A stretch of DNA of 64,000 bases from Winogradskyella_A sp963966315 (GCA_963966315.1 CAWZYX010000001.1:40999-104998), one strand, 5' to 3'. Shown: positions 52,583 to 62,222, counted from the stretch's first letter. Notes: generated from the sequence alone by a model not told the origin. Numbers and translations: made by a program.

Positions 52583-54250
52583 ATGTGTGGTATTGTATGT
52601 GCTTTTGATTTAAAACAATCCCAGGATGTTTTGAGGCCTCAACTTTTAGAAATGTCAAAAAAGATCAGACATCGTGGACCTGATTGGAGTGGTATATTTT
52701 CCAGTTCACGAGCTATTCTGGCTCATGAGCGATTAGCTATTGTGGATCCTGCTTCCGGCAAGCAGCCATTGTTCTCTAAAGATCGCAAGTTGGTTTTAGC
52801 TGCCAATGGTGAAATTTATAATCATCGCACAATCCGTGAACAACTTGGTGATCTTTACGAATTTCAAACGCAAAGCGATTGTGAAGTCATACTTGCTCTC
52901 TACAAGGAAAAAGGTATACATTTTTTAGACGAACTCAATGGAATTTTTGGCTTTGCCCTTTACGATGTCGAACAGGGCAGCTACCTGATCGCAAGGGATC
53001 ACATGGGTATCATTCCTCTTTATATGGGTTGGGATGTTCATGGTACATTTTACGTGGCTTCAGAGCTTAAAGCGCTTGAGGGCGTTTGTTCAAAAATTGA
53101 ACTATTCCCCCCTGGGCACTATTTGAGTAGTACAGATGGGGAATTAAAACAATGGTACAAAAAAGACTGGGTTGATTTCGAAAATGTTGAGTCTAACGAA
53201 ACGTCCATTTTGGAATTGCAACAAGCACTTGAAGATGCAGTTCACAGACAACTTATGAGTGATGTGCCTTATGGAGTTTTGTTGTCAGGTGGTCTTGATT
53301 CCTCGATTACTTCAGCCATCGCAAAAAAATATTCAAAAATGCGAGTGGAGGCTGATGATAAGGAAAGAGCATGGTGGCCACAATTACATAGTTTTTCAGT
53401 GGGATTGGAAGGGTCACCCGACCTTGCAGCTGCTCGCAAAGTTGCTGATCATATTGGAACAGTTCACCACGAAATTAAGTTTACCATACAGGAAGGCTTG
53501 GATGCCATTAAAGACGTTATCTACCAATTGGAAACCTATGACATTACCACGGTGCGTGCGAGTACCCCAATGTACTTAATGGCTCGAGTGATCAAATCCA
53601 TGGGTATAAAAATGGTGTTGAGCGGAGAGGGGGCCGATGAAATTTTTGGAGGTTATCTGTACTTTCACAAAGCACCAAATGCAAAGGAATTTCATGAGGA
53701 AACTGTTAGAAAGCTCAGTAAACTTCATATGTACGATTGTTTAAGAGCAAATAAAAGTCTTGCTGCCTGGGGTATTGAGGGGCGGGTACCATTCCTGGAC
53801 AAGGAGTTTATGGATGTGGCGATGCGAATTAATCCAAAGGATAAAATGATCAATGGCGAACGCATGGAAAAATGGGTCTTACGAAAAGCCTTTGAAGACT
53901 ATTTACCTGAAAGCGTCCTATGGAGGCAAAAGGAACAGTTTAGCGACGGGGTAGGTTATAGTTGGATCGACACTTTAAAGGAGCTTGTAGAAAAGCGAGT
54001 GACCGATCAGCAGATGGCTAGTGCTCACTTCAGATTCCCTGTCCAAACCCCTCAGAATAAAGAGGAGTATTACTACAGGACGATTTTTGAAATGCATTTT
54101 CCAAGCGATGCAGCTGCTTCAAGTGTTCCTCAGGAGCCTAGCGTAGCTTGTAGTACTAAAATTGCCTTAGAGTGGGATGAAGCGTTTAAAAATATGAATG
54201 ACCCTAGCGGTAGAGCAGTGGCCAGGGTGCATGAGGAGGCCTATAAATAG
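52583..54250 (+). CDS. asnB: Asparagine synthase B (glutamine-hydrolysing)
   Basis: Protein of 555 residues from the ATG at 52583, so that Cys2 (MCGIV) is the free N-terminal nucleophile of the glutaminase domain. The synthetase domain shows the PP-loop LLSGGLDSS and LSGEGADEIFGGY, then RVPFLDKEF. It converts aspartate, glutamine and ATP to asparagine. A perfect terminator follows. Confidence 0.95.
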   Translation: MCGIVCAFDLKQSQDVLRPQLLEMSKKIRHRGPDWSGIFSSSRAILAHERLAIVDPASGKQPLFSKDRKLVLAANGEIYNHRTIREQLGDLYEFQTQSDCEVILALYKEKGIHFLDELNGIFGFALYDVEQGSYLIARDHMGIIPLYMGWDVHGTFYVASELKALEGVCSKIELFPPGHYLSSTDGELKQWYKKDWVDFENVESNETSILELQQALEDAVHRQLMSDVPYGVLLSGGLDSSITSAIAKKYSKMRVEADDKERAWWPQLHSFSVGLEGSPDLAAARKVADHIGTVHHEIKFTIQEGLDAIKDVIYQLETYDITTVRASTPMYLMARVIKSMGIKMVLSGEGADEIFGGYLYFHKAPNAKEFHEETVRKLSKLHMYDCLRANKSLAAWGIEGRVPFLDKEFMDVAMRINPKDKMINGERMEKWVLRKAFEDYLPESVLWRQKEQFSDGVGYSWIDTLKELVEKRVTDQQMASAHFRFPVQTPQNKEEYYYRTIFEMHFPSDAAASSVPQEPSVACSTKIALEWDEAFKNMNDPSGRAVARVHEEAYK

Positions 54251-54282
54251 TTAGTGAGCTTTATTCTATTAAAGATGAATTC

Positions 54283-54310
54283 AATAAACCAGTCTTTGGA
54301 CTGGTTTATT
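54283..54310 (+). terminator. Terminator after asnB
   Basis: AATAAACCAGTC (54283-54294) pairs perfectly with GACTGGTTTATT (54299-54310) over TTTG, followed by TGTTTT. Twelve pairs. Confidence 0.88.
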
Positions 54311-54340
54311 TGTTTTATGTTGGGGTCCTACTTAAATACT

Positions 54341-55062
54341 ATGAGAGTACTGCTGTACATTCTATCAATTTGTTTTGTTATAGGTAGTTCCGCTCAAAAA
54401 TTCAATTCTAAGATTGAAATTCCAGAACCAATCATGTTCGATCTTGTTCGAGGTCTCGGTGCTCATCAGGGAGAACTAGAAGTGAATACGCTAGCAGATC
54501 CTCCACTCAATTACTTATTGGAAAGACATAATGGGCACCTGAAATAGAGTAGGCATTAGTTGATGGGTTTGCAGTAGAGTTGGAATTTCCTTTTGAGGAC
54601 GATTACTTAGAGGCCTTTAAATTGGCGCTTCAGTATACTTTAGGATCCTCGGCCAATAAGAAATTTATCCATGGCTTACAATTCATAAGTAAAATATAGT
54701 GGTCTGAATCGATAACAGAATTAAGTTTATGATACATACCTGCCTACCGGTTTAATAAAGTCTGGAGTGTTCTGGCAATGGTTGGTTTTATCTATGAAGT
54801 AGGGTCTACTGCAGCAGAGGATTGAACAAGTAGCCTTCTTAACATTTCTGTTTTTACCAATGTGAATGAGCGTAGTGTTCTTGGTCTGGAGATGAATAAC
54901 AGTGACCCTACTGTTCAAAAAAAAGATGATAATGCCCCTGTTGTTCTCCTTTTGCCTCAATTTAACTATGAACTTAGGAGTGGATTTTCTCCGCAGATAG
55001 GTGCTGGACCCAGGTTCGCAGAGGATCAAACAGAATATTCTGAGTTTATAAGATTCATTTGA
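54341..55062 (+). pseudogene. Decayed gene of a small exported protein (frameshift and several stops)
   Basis: The ATG at 54341 opens a normal signal peptide (MRVLLYILSICFVIGSSAQ) and about 40 mature residues (EIPEPIMFDLVRGLGAHQGE). Near 54525-54531 the frame shifts; in the new frame the sequence runs on to 55060-55062 but meets stops at 54550-54552 (TAG), 54697-54699 (TAG), 54730-54732 (TGA) and 54823-54825 (TGA). The segments between (ALVDGFAVELEFPFED, FIHGLQFISK, NVNERSVLGLEMNNSDP, GAGPRFAED) look like real beta-rich protein of about 240 residues. The family is not certain; the EP.x.DLVR.LGA pattern recalls flavobacterial HAEPLYID-type proteins. Confidence 0.85.
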
Positions 55063-55265
55063 TCTTTTTAGCTCTTTATTGCAATAGATTTATTTCCTAA
55101 TTTACAGCCTATTTTTTTATAGTGCTGATTTTTAAGAGCCTAACCCTCAGGCTACAGATTGGACAATCGTTCATTTATGTTTTAAAGTCTATTTTAGCCT
55201 GTTTAAAACACTTTAAACTGTTTGCAATGTTGTTGATAAAAATATGATAAATGTCTTAAATACCC

Positions 55266-55295
55266 TTTAAAGCAGTTCATATTGTAGTATCTTTG
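55266..55295 (+). promoter_or_regulatory. Promoter of gyrB, TTT-N19-TATCTTTG
   Basis: TATCTTTG (55288-55295) is a full -7 match; TTT (55266-55268) stands at the -33 distance in place of TTG. It lies at the end of the 295-base region between the pseudogene and gyrB; upstream of it that region shows nothing I recognise. Confidence 0.6.
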
Positions 55296-55303
55296 TTATA
55301 GAT

Positions 55304-55329
55304 AATGATGCTCTAGGCGTCATTTTTTT
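55304..55329 (+). promoter_or_regulatory. Hairpin with T-run in the gyrB leader
   Basis: AATGATGC (55304-55311) pairs with GCGTCATT (55317-55324) with one G-T pair over a five-base loop, and is followed by a T7 run (55323-55329). It would be the very 5' end of the transcript if the -7 box is used. It looks like a terminator but is too close to the start to act as one; it may stabilise the message. Confidence 0.45.
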
Positions 55330-55357
55330 ATGTGATCATTTACCAATCCTTATAATA

Positions 55358-57295
55358 ATGAGCGAGGAAAACAAAAAACAATATGGAGCGGATAGCATCC
55401 AGGCCCTGGAGGGAATGGAGCACGTGCGAATGAGACCGTCTATGTACATTGGAGATGTGGGAGTGCGGGGCCTACATCATTTAGTATACGAGGTTGTAGA
55501 CAATTCTATAGATGAGGCACTTGCCGGCCATTGCAGCACTATTACGGTAATCATCAATGAAGACAATTCCATTACCGTTGAAGACGATGGAAGAGGAATT
55601 CCCGTTGGGCTACACCAGAAAGAAGGTGTTTCTGCTCTGGAAGTAGTTATGACCAAGATTGGTGCAGGGGGTAAATTTGATAAGGACTCTTATAAAGTAT
55701 CCGGAGGATTACACGGTGTGGGTGTAAGTTGTGTAAATGCCTTGTCAGAGCATTTAAAGGCAACCGTTCACCGCGAAGGTAAGATCTGGGAACAGGAATA
55801 CGAGCGAGGAAAAACACTATATCCGGTGAAGGCGGTAGGGGATTCCGATAAGACCGGTACCATGGTCACTTTTAGACCAGATGGAACTATTTTTACTCAG
55901 ACCAGAGAATACAGTTACGATACGCTGGCAAGTAGAATGCGTGAACTGGCTTTTTTGAACAAAGGGATTACCATTCATTTGATCGATAAGCGATTTAAGA
56001 AGGAAGACGGGACCTTTGAGGGAGAGACCTTTTATTCAGAAGAAGGCCTGACCGAATTTGTTAGATTTCTCGACAGTAATAGAGAACCTCTGATGAAGGA
56101 TGTGATTTCTTTTGAAGGGGAAAAGAATGACGTTCCTGTAGAAGTGGCAATGGTTTACAATACATCCTATGGTGAAAATCTGCACTCCTATGTTAACAAT
56201 ATTAATACACATGAAGGAGGAACCCATTTAACTGGTTTTAGAAGGGGACTGACACATACCCTTAAAAAGTACGCCGATAACTCCGGCATGCTTGATAAAT
56301 TGAAATTTGAGATCTCAGGAGATGACTTTAGGGAAGGATTAACGGCCATTATTTCTGTTAAAGTTGCCGAGCCTCAGTTTGAGGGTCAGACAAAAACTAA
56401 ACTGGGGAACAGAGAGGTGTCCTCATCGGTTAGCCAGGCAGTTTCAGAAATGCTAACAGATTATTTGGAAGAGCACCCGGATGATGCCAAAACTATTGTT
56501 CAGAAAGTGATACTGGCCGCGCAGGCAAGACATGCCGCCCAGAAAGCACGAGAAATGGTTCAGCGTAAAACCGTGATGAGCATTGGTGGACTACCGGGCA
56601 AATTAACAGATTGTTCGGAACAAGATCCTGCGAAGTGTGAATTGTATCTTGTAGAGGGAGACTCTGCGGGTGGAACGGCCAAATCCGGTAGAGACCGAAA
56701 TTTCCAGGCCATTCTTCCCCTTCGAGGAAAAATTCTCAATGTTGAAAAGGCGATGCAGCATAAGGTATTTGAAAATGAGGAGATCAAGAATATTTTTACT
56801 GCACTTGGCGTGACAATAGGTACCGAAGAGGACAGTAAAGCACTTAATATTTCTAAACTACGATATCATAAAGTAATCATCATGTGTGATGCGGATATTG
56901 ATGGATCACACATTGCGACCCTTATCTTAACGTTTTTCTTCCGCTATATGAAGGAATTGATCGAGCATGGACATGTTTACATAGCAACACCTCCGCTTTA
57001 CCTCGTTAAAAAAGGATCCAAAAAACAATATGCCTGGTCCGACAGAGAACGAGACGAAATAGTTCGGAGTTTTGGCGATAATGCCAAGATACAGCGATAT
57101 AAAGGTTTGGGAGAAATGAACGCTGAGCAACTCTGGGATACCACTATGAACCCTGAATTTCGCACCTTAAGACAGGTAAATATTGAAAACGGAGGAGAGG
57201 CAGACAGAATTTTTTCTATGCTCATGGGTGATGAGGTACCACCGAGGAGAGAATTTATAGAAAAAAATGCCATCTATGCTAATATTGATGCATAG
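55358..57295 (+). CDS. gyrB: DNA gyrase subunit B
   Basis: ATPase subunit of 645 residues. The GHKL domain (EVVDNSIDEALAG, VEDDGRGIPV, GGLHGVGVSCVNALS), the transducer and the TOPRIM domain (LVEGDSAGG, MCDADIDGSH) are complete, ending with the usual QRYKGLGEMN and GDEVPPRREFIE. With GyrA it introduces negative supercoils. A terminator follows 22 bases after the stop. Confidence 0.97.
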   Translation: MSEENKKQYGADSIQALEGMEHVRMRPSMYIGDVGVRGLHHLVYEVVDNSIDEALAGHCSTITVIINEDNSITVEDDGRGIPVGLHQKEGVSALEVVMTKIGAGGKFDKDSYKVSGGLHGVGVSCVNALSEHLKATVHREGKIWEQEYERGKTLYPVKAVGDSDKTGTMVTFRPDGTIFTQTREYSYDTLASRMRELAFLNKGITIHLIDKRFKKEDGTFEGETFYSEEGLTEFVRFLDSNREPLMKDVISFEGEKNDVPVEVAMVYNTSYGENLHSYVNNINTHEGGTHLTGFRRGLTHTLKKYADNSGMLDKLKFEISGDDFREGLTAIISVKVAEPQFEGQTKTKLGNREVSSSVSQAVSEMLTDYLEEHPDDAKTIVQKVILAAQARHAAQKAREMVQRKTVMSIGGLPGKLTDCSEQDPAKCELYLVEGDSAGGTAKSGRDRNFQAILPLRGKILNVEKAMQHKVFENEEIKNIFTALGVTIGTEEDSKALNISKLRYHKVIIMCDADIDGSHIATLILTFFFRYMKELIEHGHVYIATPPLYLVKKGSKKQYAWSDRERDEIVRSFGDNAKIQRYKGLGEMNAEQLWDTTMNPEFRTLRQVNIENGGEADRIFSMLMGDEVPPRREFIEKNAIYANIDA

Positions 57296-57317
57296 AGCAC
57301 AATTGTGAATTCAACTT

Positions 57318-57346
57318 AAAAAGGGCGTTTATAGGCCCTTTTTTTT
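57318..57346 (+). terminator. Terminator after gyrB
   Basis: AAAAAGGGC (57318-57326) pairs with GCCCTTTTT (57335-57343), followed by more T. It lies 22 bases after the gyrB stop. Confidence 0.85.
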
Positions 57347-57393
57347 ATCTTCATTACTATGACGTAAGTCATGGAAATTATAGCTCAAAGCCT

Positions 57394-57401
57394 TAATTTT
57401 G
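57394..57401 (+). promoter_or_regulatory. -7 promoter box of mdh (TAATTTTG)
   Basis: Full TAnnTTTG match, 30 bases before the ATG at 57431. There is no clear TTG at -33. It makes the upstream in-frame ATG at 57371 unlikely as a start. Confidence 0.5.
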
Positions 57402-57430
57402 TACCAATTCTAAATTATAAATTCTTTATT

Positions 57431-58357
57431 ATGAAAGTAACAATAGTTGGTGCAGGAGCTGTTGGAGCCAGTTGCGCCGAATACATTGCAATAAAAGATT
57501 TCGCATCCGAAGTAGTGATCCTCGATATTAAGGAAGGATACGCTGAAGGTAAGGCAATGGACTTAATGCAGTGTGCTTCCCTTAACAGTTTCGATACAAA
57601 AATCACAGGTTCAACCAATGATTACTCAAAAACAGCCAATAGCGACATTTGTGTGATCACCTCAGGTATTCCAAGAAAGCCAGGAATGACGCGAGAAGAA
57701 TTAATTGGTATCAACGCCGGTATTGTTAAATCAGTTGCTGCGAGCCTAATTGAACACTCTCCTCATACCATTATCATTGTGGTGAGTAACCCAATGGACA
57801 CAATGACCTATTTGGTACACAAAACAACTGGTCTCCCAAAAAACAGAATCATTGGAATGGGGGGTGCTCTGGACTCAGCACGATTTAAATATCGACTGGC
57901 CGAAGCTCTTGATGCACCTATTAGTGATATTGACGGTATGGTGATTGGTGGGCACTCAGATACGGGAATGGTACCTTTGACTTCTCATGCGACAAGAAAC
58001 AGTATCAAGGTTTCAGAATTCATTTCAGAGGAGCGTTTAAATCAGGTAAAAGAAGATACAAAAGTGGGTGGGGCTACCTTGACTAAGTTATTGGGAACCT
58101 CTGCCTGGTATGCACCAGGGGCTGCTGTTAGTGCCTTGGTACAGGCTATAGCCTGCGATCAACAGAAAATGTTTCCATGTTCTGCACTGTTAGAAGGAGA
58201 ATACGGGCTTAATGATATTTGCATTGGTGTACCGGTAATTCTAGGTAAGAATGGTATTGAGACAATCGTAGAGATTGAATTAGGCGATGCTGAAAAAGCG
58301 CACCTAGTATCCAGTGCGGATGGTGTTTCAAAAACAAATGGACTTTTAGACTTGTAA
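57431..58357 (+). CDS. mdh: Malate dehydrogenase
   Basis: Protein of 308 residues from the ATG at 57431. NAD-dependent TCA-cycle enzyme of the LDH-like class. The NAD fold has GAGAVGAS and the acidic end of strand two (VVILDIKEG). The substrate loop ITSGIPRKPGMTRE, NPMD and the catalytic histidine in IGGHSDTGMVPL are present. The next gene begins one base after its stop, so the two are in one operon. Confidence 0.96.
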   Translation: MKVTIVGAGAVGASCAEYIAIKDFASEVVILDIKEGYAEGKAMDLMQCASLNSFDTKITGSTNDYSKTANSDICVITSGIPRKPGMTREELIGINAGIVKSVAASLIEHSPHTIIIVVSNPMDTMTYLVHKTTGLPKNRIIGMGGALDSARFKYRLAEALDAPISDIDGMVIGGHSDTGMVPLTSHATRNSIKVSEFISEERLNQVKEDTKVGGATLTKLLGTSAWYAPGAAVSALVQAIACDQQKMFPCSALLEGEYGLNDICIGVPVILGKNGIETIVEIELGDAEKAHLVSSADGVSKTNGLLDL

Positions 58358-58358
58358 T

Positions 58359-59036
58359 ATGTTTGATATTTTAAAAGGCATTTTCTTCCTGCTTACTGTT
58401 TCAATCAGTTTAGAACTGGCTGCGCAGAGGGAGTTATCAGAAGGGGTCATCACTTTCAGTCAAACCATGAGCAGTACAAATGAGCAAATGAACGCTCAGC
58501 TTTCTATGCTTGGAGACCTTACTACAACCACTTATTTCAAAAAAGACAAGAGTAGAACAGAGCTGTCTAACCCAATGATGGGAGATGTGACCTCCATTTT
58601 CAATACGGAAAACGGTCAAATGATGATGGTCATGAACAACCCAATGATGGGGAAGGTCTATACCATTGGTTCTATTCCGGGTTCAGAGCAATTACCTGAT
58701 GGGATTACTATCAAAAAAGGAGACGAGGTAAGAAGCTTACAGGGCTACGATTGTCAGCAGTATCTGGTTAACATGTCTCAGGAAGGTGTGGATGTGGAAA
58801 TTGAAATGTATGTAACCCCTTTGATCAAGGCTTTGAATAAAGAAACCCTTGAATACCTTGGGGATTTCGATGGAGGTTTCCCCTTATTTTTCAAAGTAGA
58901 TTCCAGGACACCTGGTTTTGAAATAACCATGACTCAAGAGGTAACTAGTATAAAATCTCAGCAAGTTGATGATTCAAAATTTGAGATGACCCCACCTGAC
59001 GGATACAAAAAAGTGGATAGCATACCTGGTATGTAA
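58359..59036 (+). CDS. DUF4412-like exported protein
   Basis: Protein of 225 residues with a signal peptide ending near ELAAQRE. A Met-rich mature part (NPMMGDVTSIF, QMMMVMNNPMMGK) is followed by YDCQQYLV and a C-terminal strand-rich region (FFKVDSRTPGFEITMTQEV). It fits the DUF4412 pattern. The function is unknown. It follows mdh with one base between, which is curious for an exported protein after a cytoplasmic enzyme. Confidence 0.65.
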   Translation: MFDILKGIFFLLTVSISLELAAQRELSEGVITFSQTMSSTNEQMNAQLSMLGDLTTTTYFKKDKSRTELSNPMMGDVTSIFNTENGQMMMVMNNPMMGKVYTIGSIPGSEQLPDGITIKKGDEVRSLQGYDCQQYLVNMSQEGVDVEIEMYVTPLIKALNKETLEYLGDFDGGFPLFFKVDSRTPGFEITMTQEVTSIKSQQVDDSKFEMTPPDGYKKVDSIPGM

Positions 59037-59052
59037 AGAGAAACTCAAGTCA

Positions 59053-59085
59053 AAAAAAAACAGCGCAAAGGCGCTGTTTTTTTTT
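59053..59085 (+). terminator. Terminator after the mdh operon
   Basis: CAGCGC (59061-59066) pairs with GCGCTG (59071-59076) over AAAG, extended by A8 and T9 flanks, so the whole hairpin can be 14 pairs. It may work on both strands. Confidence 0.88.
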
Positions 59086-59118
59086 GATATTCGATGCCTG
59101 ATAATATCGTTTATCTGC

Positions 59119-59149
59119 TTGTTAAATCACTACAGAAACAATATATTTG
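59119..59149 (+). promoter_or_regulatory. Promoter of secDF, TTG-N20-TATATTTG
   Basis: TTG (59119-59121) and TATATTTG (59142-59149) are separated by 20 bases, a near-ideal Bacteroidota promoter. The ATG at 59181 leaves a leader of about 28 bases. Confidence 0.75.
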
Positions 59150-59180
59150 CCCGTTTTTTAATTTCAGCAAACATATCAAA

Positions 59181-62171
59181 ATGCAAAATAAAGGAATCGT
59201 CAAGTTATTTGCACTGCTTTTTGGTTTGGTAAGTATATACCAACTATCATTTACTTTTAAGGCCAGTCAGATTGAGGAGGAAGCAAAGGAAGTTGCACAA
59301 AGCAGGTTTCAGGACATAAAAGAAATCAATAGGGCAGAGGCCAGATACCTGGACTCCCTGGCAAACATAGAGGTGTATAACCTAGGACTTAAGAACTTCA
59401 CCTACACTGAGGTGAAGAATAATGCAATGAATCTCGGTCTCGATCTCAAAGGAGGAATAAATGTTATTCTTCAGATTTCCGTGAAGGACATTCTGAAAGG
59501 TCTGGCAAACAATAGTAAGGATCCGATCTTCAACAAGGCCTTAGAAGATGCAGATGAGCTGCAAAAGGATTCTCAAGACTCATATTTACAGTCATTCTTT
59601 ACAGCTTTTGATGCCATTAAAGGAGATACAAAACTCGCTTCTCCGGATATTTTTGCAAATCGATCGCTTAGCGAGGAGATTAAATTCAATATGAGTGATG
59701 GTGAAGTAAAAAGTATCATAGAAACAAAGGTTGATGAATCCATTGTTTCTGCATTTGAAGTGTTGAGAAAGCGAATTGATAAGTTTGGTGTGACCTCTCC
59801 AAATATTCAAAGACTCGGAAATTCAGGGCGTATTTTGCTGGAACTTCCGGGTGCCAAGGATATCGAGCGGGTTGAAGACCTTGTGACGACCACTGCCCAA
59901 TTACAATTTTGGGATACCTACACCACTCAGGATCTGGCCTCCTATCTTTTACAAGTGAATCAGCGATTGGTTGAAACGGCAGAGAAAAGCAATGAAGAGG
60001 CATCTGAAGACGCAGAGGTTGTTCAGGATTCCACAGAAAGTACCATCGACGCATTGACAGGTCAAATTGAAACCGATTCAACCGATGTTCAGGACGTCAA
60101 TCCGCTAGGCATACAGAGCCTTGGTAATGGTGGCCCGGTGATTGGGGTATTTTTATCCAAAGATCGGGAAACGGTTATGCAGAAGTTAAATGAAAACAGA
60201 GACTTACTACCTGCTGAATTGAGATATGCACAGTTTGCCTGGGGAATTCAGGTACAAGACTCAGAGTATAGTGACTTATATGCCTTAAAAGGAAATAGAG
60301 AAAACGAACCGGAACTAAGTGGTTCCGTCATCACAGATGCTCGTCAGGATTACGACCCTAGAAATAGACCTGCCGTGAGCATGCAAATGAATGCCAGAGG
60401 GTCTAAGATCTGGGAGGAAATGACCAAACGAGCTTATGAAGAAAGAGGCTTCATAGCAATTGTTCTTGATAACATCGTCTATTCAGCTCCTAGTGTAACT
60501 ACAGGACCAATTTCTGGCGGAAATTCGCAGATCTCAGGAGCTTTTACACTTAATGAGGCCATAGATCTTGCAAATGTGCTCCGAGCAGGTAAACTCCCTG
60601 CCTCTGCAGAAATAATTCAGTCTGATATTGTTGGACCTTCTCTGGGACAGGAAGCCATTGATAGTGGTATGAAGTCTTTTGTAATTGCGTTGATATTTGT
60701 GCTTATATGGATGGTTTTTTACTATGGGCGTGGTGGTCTGTTTGCGGATGTTGCACTCCTGTTTAATATATTGCTTATTTTTGGAGTGCTTTCAGGCTTA
60801 GGTGCCGTACTAACCCTTCCGGGTATAGCTGGTATCGTTCTAACAATTGGTATTTCGGTAGACGCGAATGTACTCATCTTCGAAAGGATCAGAGAAGAAA
60901 TTGCGAAGGGGAAAGATCAAAAAGCATCCGTTCAGGATGGTTTCGCTAATGCACTTAGTTCTATTCTCGACGCCAATATCACTACTGGACTAACAGCAAT
61001 AATTTTATTTGTATTTGGTACCGGACCTATTAAAGGTTTTGCAACCACCTTAATCATTGGTATTCTTACCTCCCTATTTACAGCGATTTTTATCACCAGA
61101 TTATTAGTCGACTGGTATGTGGGCAGAGGTGGTCGCCTGGATTTCTCTACTCCTCTTACAAAGAATCTATTTAAGAATGTCAACATTAATTTCCTTGCCA
61201 AGCGTAAGATAGCATATGTCATCTCAGGGATTTTAATCGCTGCAAGTTTAGGTTCGCTATTCACCAAAGGTTTAGATCAGGGTATTGATTTCGTAGGTGG
61301 ACGTACCTATCAGGTTCGTTTTGCACAGGAGGTTAGTACCGAAGAAGTAACCAGTGTTCTGAATGATGAGTTTGGAAGTGTCGAGGTGAAGACAATAGGT
61401 GGTGCCAACCAGTTGAAAATATCGACTAAATATAAAGTCGAGGATACATCGACTGAAGCTGATGAGGAAATCCAGTCTAAATTATTTGAAGGTCTTAAAC
61501 CTTTTCTTCCGGACGGAATGTCCTATGATGATTTCAAGGAAGGTTCTGGAGAGCAGAAAATTGGAATAATGCTTTCAAGTAAAGTGAGTCCTACGATAGC
61601 GGATGACATAAAGTCTTCCTCTGTTTGGGCCATTCTTGGTTCACTGGTGGTGGTTTTCCTTTACATCTTAATTCGCTTTAAAAGATGGCAGTTTTCATTG
61701 GGTGCTGTGGCAGCCGTCTTCCATGACGTACTTGTAGTGCTTGGTATCTTCTCTTTAACATGGAGTATCATGCCGTTTAGTATGGAGATTGATCAGGCAT
61801 TTATTGCCGCCATCCTCACAGTGATTGGATATTCACTGAACGATACGGTTGTGGTATTCGACAGAATTAGGGAATACCTAAACGAGCACACTACATGGGA
61901 ATTTGGCAGAACCATCAATGCCTCTCTCAATAGTACTCTGAGCCGTACACTGAATACTTCCCTGACTACACTGGTTGTACTCCTAGCCATGTTTGTATTG
62001 GGAGCTGATTCATTAAAAGGATTCTTGTATGCTTTAATTGTAGGTGTAATTGTTGGGACTTATTCATCAATGTTTATTGCAACACCGATCATGTTTGATA
62101 CTGCAAAAACAGGAGATGCAGCCGAATCATTGAAAAAGAAAGTAAAAGAAGAGGATGAAGCGGAAGCTTAA
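59181..62171 (+). CDS. secDF: Protein translocase subunit SecDF (fused)
   Basis: Protein of 996 residues from the ATG at 59181, joining SecD and SecF in one chain with about 12 helices. It uses the proton gradient to pull proteins through SecYEG on the periplasmic side. The SecD part has LGLDLKGGINVILQI and the periplasmic domains, including an acidic insert of about 45 residues (near residues 265-325). The central SecD helices (GIAGIVLTIGISVDANVLIF) and SecF (GIDFVGGRTYQVRF, GYSLNDTVVVFDRIRE) are clear. Confidence 0.95.
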   Translation: MQNKGIVKLFALLFGLVSIYQLSFTFKASQIEEEAKEVAQSRFQDIKEINRAEARYLDSLANIEVYNLGLKNFTYTEVKNNAMNLGLDLKGGINVILQISVKDILKGLANNSKDPIFNKALEDADELQKDSQDSYLQSFFTAFDAIKGDTKLASPDIFANRSLSEEIKFNMSDGEVKSIIETKVDESIVSAFEVLRKRIDKFGVTSPNIQRLGNSGRILLELPGAKDIERVEDLVTTTAQLQFWDTYTTQDLASYLLQVNQRLVETAEKSNEEASEDAEVVQDSTESTIDALTGQIETDSTDVQDVNPLGIQSLGNGGPVIGVFLSKDRETVMQKLNENRDLLPAELRYAQFAWGIQVQDSEYSDLYALKGNRENEPELSGSVITDARQDYDPRNRPAVSMQMNARGSKIWEEMTKRAYEERGFIAIVLDNIVYSAPSVTTGPISGGNSQISGAFTLNEAIDLANVLRAGKLPASAEIIQSDIVGPSLGQEAIDSGMKSFVIALIFVLIWMVFYYGRGGLFADVALLFNILLIFGVLSGLGAVLTLPGIAGIVLTIGISVDANVLIFERIREEIAKGKDQKASVQDGFANALSSILDANITTGLTAIILFVFGTGPIKGFATTLIIGILTSLFTAIFITRLLVDWYVGRGGRLDFSTPLTKNLFKNVNINFLAKRKIAYVISGILIAASLGSLFTKGLDQGIDFVGGRTYQVRFAQEVSTEEVTSVLNDEFGSVEVKTIGGANQLKISTKYKVEDTSTEADEEIQSKLFEGLKPFLPDGMSYDDFKEGSGEQKIGIMLSSKVSPTIADDIKSSSVWAILGSLVVVFLYILIRFKRWQFSLGAVAAVFHDVLVVLGIFSLTWSIMPFSMEIDQAFIAAILTVIGYSLNDTVVVFDRIREYLNEHTTWEFGRTINASLNSTLSRTLNTSLTTLVVLLAMFVLGADSLKGFLYALIVGVIVGTYSSMFIATPIMFDTAKTGDAAESLKKKVKEEDEAEA

Positions 62172-62191
62172 TACCTTTATATAAATTCTAA

Positions 62192-62222
62192 GAGCCTCCC
62201 ACCTCGGTGTGAGGCTTTTTTA
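62192..62222. terminator. Terminator between secDF and the DUF192 gene
   Basis: GCCTC (62194-62198) pairs with GAGGC (62211-62215), with an inner helix CACC/GGTG, then T6. The genes are convergent (ends 62171 and 62220). Confidence 0.8.

Noticed and set aside
53259..53579. Overlapping 106-codon frame inside asnB
   Set aside because: Alternate frame across the PP-loop domain of asnB; no independent support.
54727..55029. Open frame of 100 codons on the minus strand opposite the pseudogene
   Set aside because: It is antisense to clear remains of a plus-strand protein, has no recognisable motif and its composition fits a shadow.
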